Shown: one piece after another, positions 27,508 through 28,776 of the stretch
Numbering within the stretch: position 1 is the stretch's first letter
Layout of the letters: every line of letters begins with the position of its first letter
Source: an uncultured Treponema sp.
GTDB taxonomy: Bacteria; Spirochaetota; Spirochaetia; Treponematales; Treponemataceae
Direction: 5' to 3'
NCBI GenBank assembly: GCA_905236465.1
Contig: CAJOQA010000003.1
Span: forward strand, 1 to 28,776
DNA length: 28,776 nucleotides
Notes under the pieces: model-generated
Told to the model about the DNA's origin: nothing
Database searches by the model: none
The model's input: the letters and a program-made list of their open reading frames with translations, nothing else
Made by a program: the position numbers and the translations under genes

Positions 27508-28482
27508 GTGAATATATTAGATATAGCTATAGCTTCAATTTCTTTCCTCACCTTTAGGGAAAAAATTCTTTTGCAAAAGAATATTGACACTCTAGACCGC
27601 CTTGTTATATTGTCTATAGAGGAACTTTCTTCTATTATAGGTAGAAGTGTCAAGTCTCCGTGGCAAGCACAAAGCATTGCAAAATTAGCTGAGTTTAGTC
27701 TTAAAATAATAGAGACTAAGGGAATTCAAGCTGTTCGCTATGATGACGAAGATTTTCCCCCTCTGTTGCGGGAAATTTTTGATCCCCCTTATATGATTTT
27801 TTATAGGGGAAACTTGAATGCCCTGCAAAAAAAGTGTATTTCAATAGTTGGGACAAGAAAAGTCTGCGAAGAAGCTGCCAAGTCTACTTTAGATTTTGCA
27901 AAGGAGGCTGCCCTAGACAATAGGCTTATAATAAGTGGCCTTGCTAATGGAATAGACTCTTTTGCCCATAGAGGAGCTCTTTCCTCTTGTGTAGGCGCTT
28001 CTACTGCCGCTGTTTTACCCTGTGGCATAGATACAATTGTTCCCACTGCAAATAAAAAGCTTGCAGACCATATTTTAAGGGATAATGGTTGTTTCTTAAG
28101 CGAGTATATACCAGGTACACCCGCTGAAAAGTGGCGTTTTGTGCAGCGAAACAGGTTAATTGCAGCCCTTTCCCCTGCTGTATTGGTTTGCCAAGCCCCA
28201 GCGGGGTCCGGTGCCCTAATTACAGCTGATTTTGCTTTAGAATATAATCGCGATGTTTTTTTTCATAAGGCTTGCTTTTGTAGCGAAGCCTGTAAATATG
28301 AAATGGTGGCCCGAGAAAAACTTTTATCTATGGGGGCTAGTGGCAAAAAGAAACTTGACCGGTCACCTGAAAACTGGGTAAAAGATGGAGCTCCTGTAAT
28401 TGAAAATTATAAAGAATATTTAAAGGTGTGTAGTCAGGCACCTGGTACATATAGTGTAAAAAAACAGATAGAGCTTTTTTAA
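27508..28482 (+). CDS. dprA: DNA-processing protein DprA/Smf
   Basis: A 324-residue protein with the DprA Rossmann-like fold: SIVGTRKVCEEAAKSTLDFA near residue 112, LIISGLANGIDSFAHRGAL, AAVLPCGIDTIVPTANKKL, FLSEYIPGTPAEKWRFVQRNRLIAAL and APAGSGALITADFALEYNRDVFF. DprA loads RecA on incoming single-stranded DNA in transformation; Smf homologues also occur in species not known to be competent. After RDVF the usual VPG is replaced by a Cys-rich HKACFCSEAC, and the winged-helix tail is not obvious. The start is a GTG without a clear ribosome binding site, just after an in-frame TAA, so translation may depend on coupling to the TPR gene. topA follows, a common pairing. Confidence 0.9.
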   Translation: MNILDIAIASISFLTFREKILLQKNIDTLDRLVILSIEELSSIIGRSVKSPWQAQSIAKLAEFSLKIIETKGIQAVRYDDEDFPPLLREIFDPPYMIFYRGNLNALQKKCISIVGTRKVCEEAAKSTLDFAKEAALDNRLIISGLANGIDSFAHRGALSSCVGASTAAVLPCGIDTIVPTANKKLADHILRDNGCFLSEYIPGTPAEKWRFVQRNRLIAALSPAVLVCQAPAGSGALITADFALEYNRDVFFHKACFCSEACKYEMVAREKLLSMGASGKKKLDRSPENWVKDGAPVIENYKEYLKVCSQAPGTYSVKKQIELF

Positions 28483-28536
28483 GGCAAGCTCTAAAAAGGG
28501 TTGCCCTTATGCTTTATCTAAATTTGAGGTAAGAGT

Positions 28537-28776
28537 ATGGCAGAAAAAAGTGCTAAAAAAAAGACTCTGGTTATTGTGGAGTCTCCTGCAAAGGCAAAAA
28601 CTATAGAACACTATTTAGGCTCTTCTTTTGTTGTAAAAGCTTCAATGGGGCATCTTATAGACCTTCCTAAAAGTAGGATTGCCATAGATGTAAACAATAA
28701 TTTTCAGCCTGAATATATAACTGTTAGGGGTAGGGCAAAGCTTTTAAAAGAACTTCAAAAGGATGCAAAAAATTCT
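28537..28776 (+). CDS. topA: DNA topoisomerase I, N-terminal part (runs off the right edge)
   Basis: The first 80 residues are present and the frame is open at the window end. They match the Toprim start of bacterial topoisomerase I: KKTLVIVESPAKAKTIEHYLG (residues 8-28, with the catalytic-site Glu), FVVKASMGHLIDLPKSRIAIDV and FQPEYITVRGRAKLLKELQK. Topoisomerase I relaxes negative supercoils. The ATG at 28537 has GAGGT 6 bases upstream. It lies 54 bp after dprA; the gap contains an imperfect inverted repeat (GGCAA...TTGCC) without a T run. Confidence 0.95.
   Translation, partial: MAEKSAKKKTLVIVESPAKAKTIEHYLGSSFVVKASMGHLIDLPKSRIAIDVNNNFQPEYITVRGRAKLLKELQKDAKNS

Noticed and set aside
28483..28536. 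Inverted repeat GGCAA...TTGCC after dprA as a terminator
   Set aside because: Only five paired bases, a long loop and no T run; not strong enough to call.

Overview
The window is a gene-dense stretch of a low-GC spirochete chromosome, most probably a Treponema. Three things support this: two adjacent flaA-type flagellar sheath genes next to fba; a shortened division/cell-wall cluster (mraZ-rsmH-ftsL-murF-ftsW-ftsQ-ftsA-ftsZ) followed by xerC, a TPR lipoprotein, dprA and topA, an order I associate with treponemes; and proteins with relaxed spirochaetal lipoboxes. I see no tRNA, rRNA, insertion sequence, phage gene or CRISPR array. Almost all of it is core chromosome. The novelty is mostly in regulatory sites, unusual starts and a few unrecognised proteins.

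Layout. 1-3724: the 3' end of an LCP/LytR_C cell-envelope gene, rsfS, an antisense Asp-rich small protein overlapping the rsfS 3' end, then dapA-asd (lysine/diaminopimelate branch, feeding peptidoglycan). 3805-6715 (minus): Mrp-type Fe-S ATPase, a Dus-family tRNA dihydrouridine synthase and a secreted beta-propeller, closely packed. 6901-10760 (plus): rpsU with a clear promoter and terminator, a secreted GH3 hexosaminidase, an RsmB-like rRNA methyltransferase, and a GAF/HD-GYP protein. 10744-13185 (minus): infC-rpmI-rplT, then a ZapB-like coiled coil, zapA and a UPF0178 protein that appears to start at CTG. 13271-15022 (minus): an unknown membrane protein and fba. 15329-16805 (plus): two flaA paralogues. 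16806-17561 (minus): an uncharacterised protein with a PD-(D/E)XK-like motif. 17721 to the end (plus): the division cluster, xerC, TPR lipoprotein, dprA and the start of topA.

Regulation is unusually readable. mraZ is preceded by four GTGG boxes at exact 10-bp spacing just downstream of a promoter, as expected for MraZ autoregulation. The first flaA gene has a consensus sigma70 promoter and, downstream of it, a good sigma28 (FliA) promoter; its ribosome binding site lies in the loop of a perfect hairpin. The fba promoter is surrounded by two perfect inverted repeats. infC uses TTG as start, with a hairpin just upstream of its ribosome binding site.

I did not find a wholly new multi-gene system. 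The best leads are the Asp-rich antisense gene overlapping rsfS, the EIQ-motif protein divergent from mraZ, the operator-like dyads at fba, the dual-sigma flaA promoter region, and the CTG start of the UPF0178 gene.
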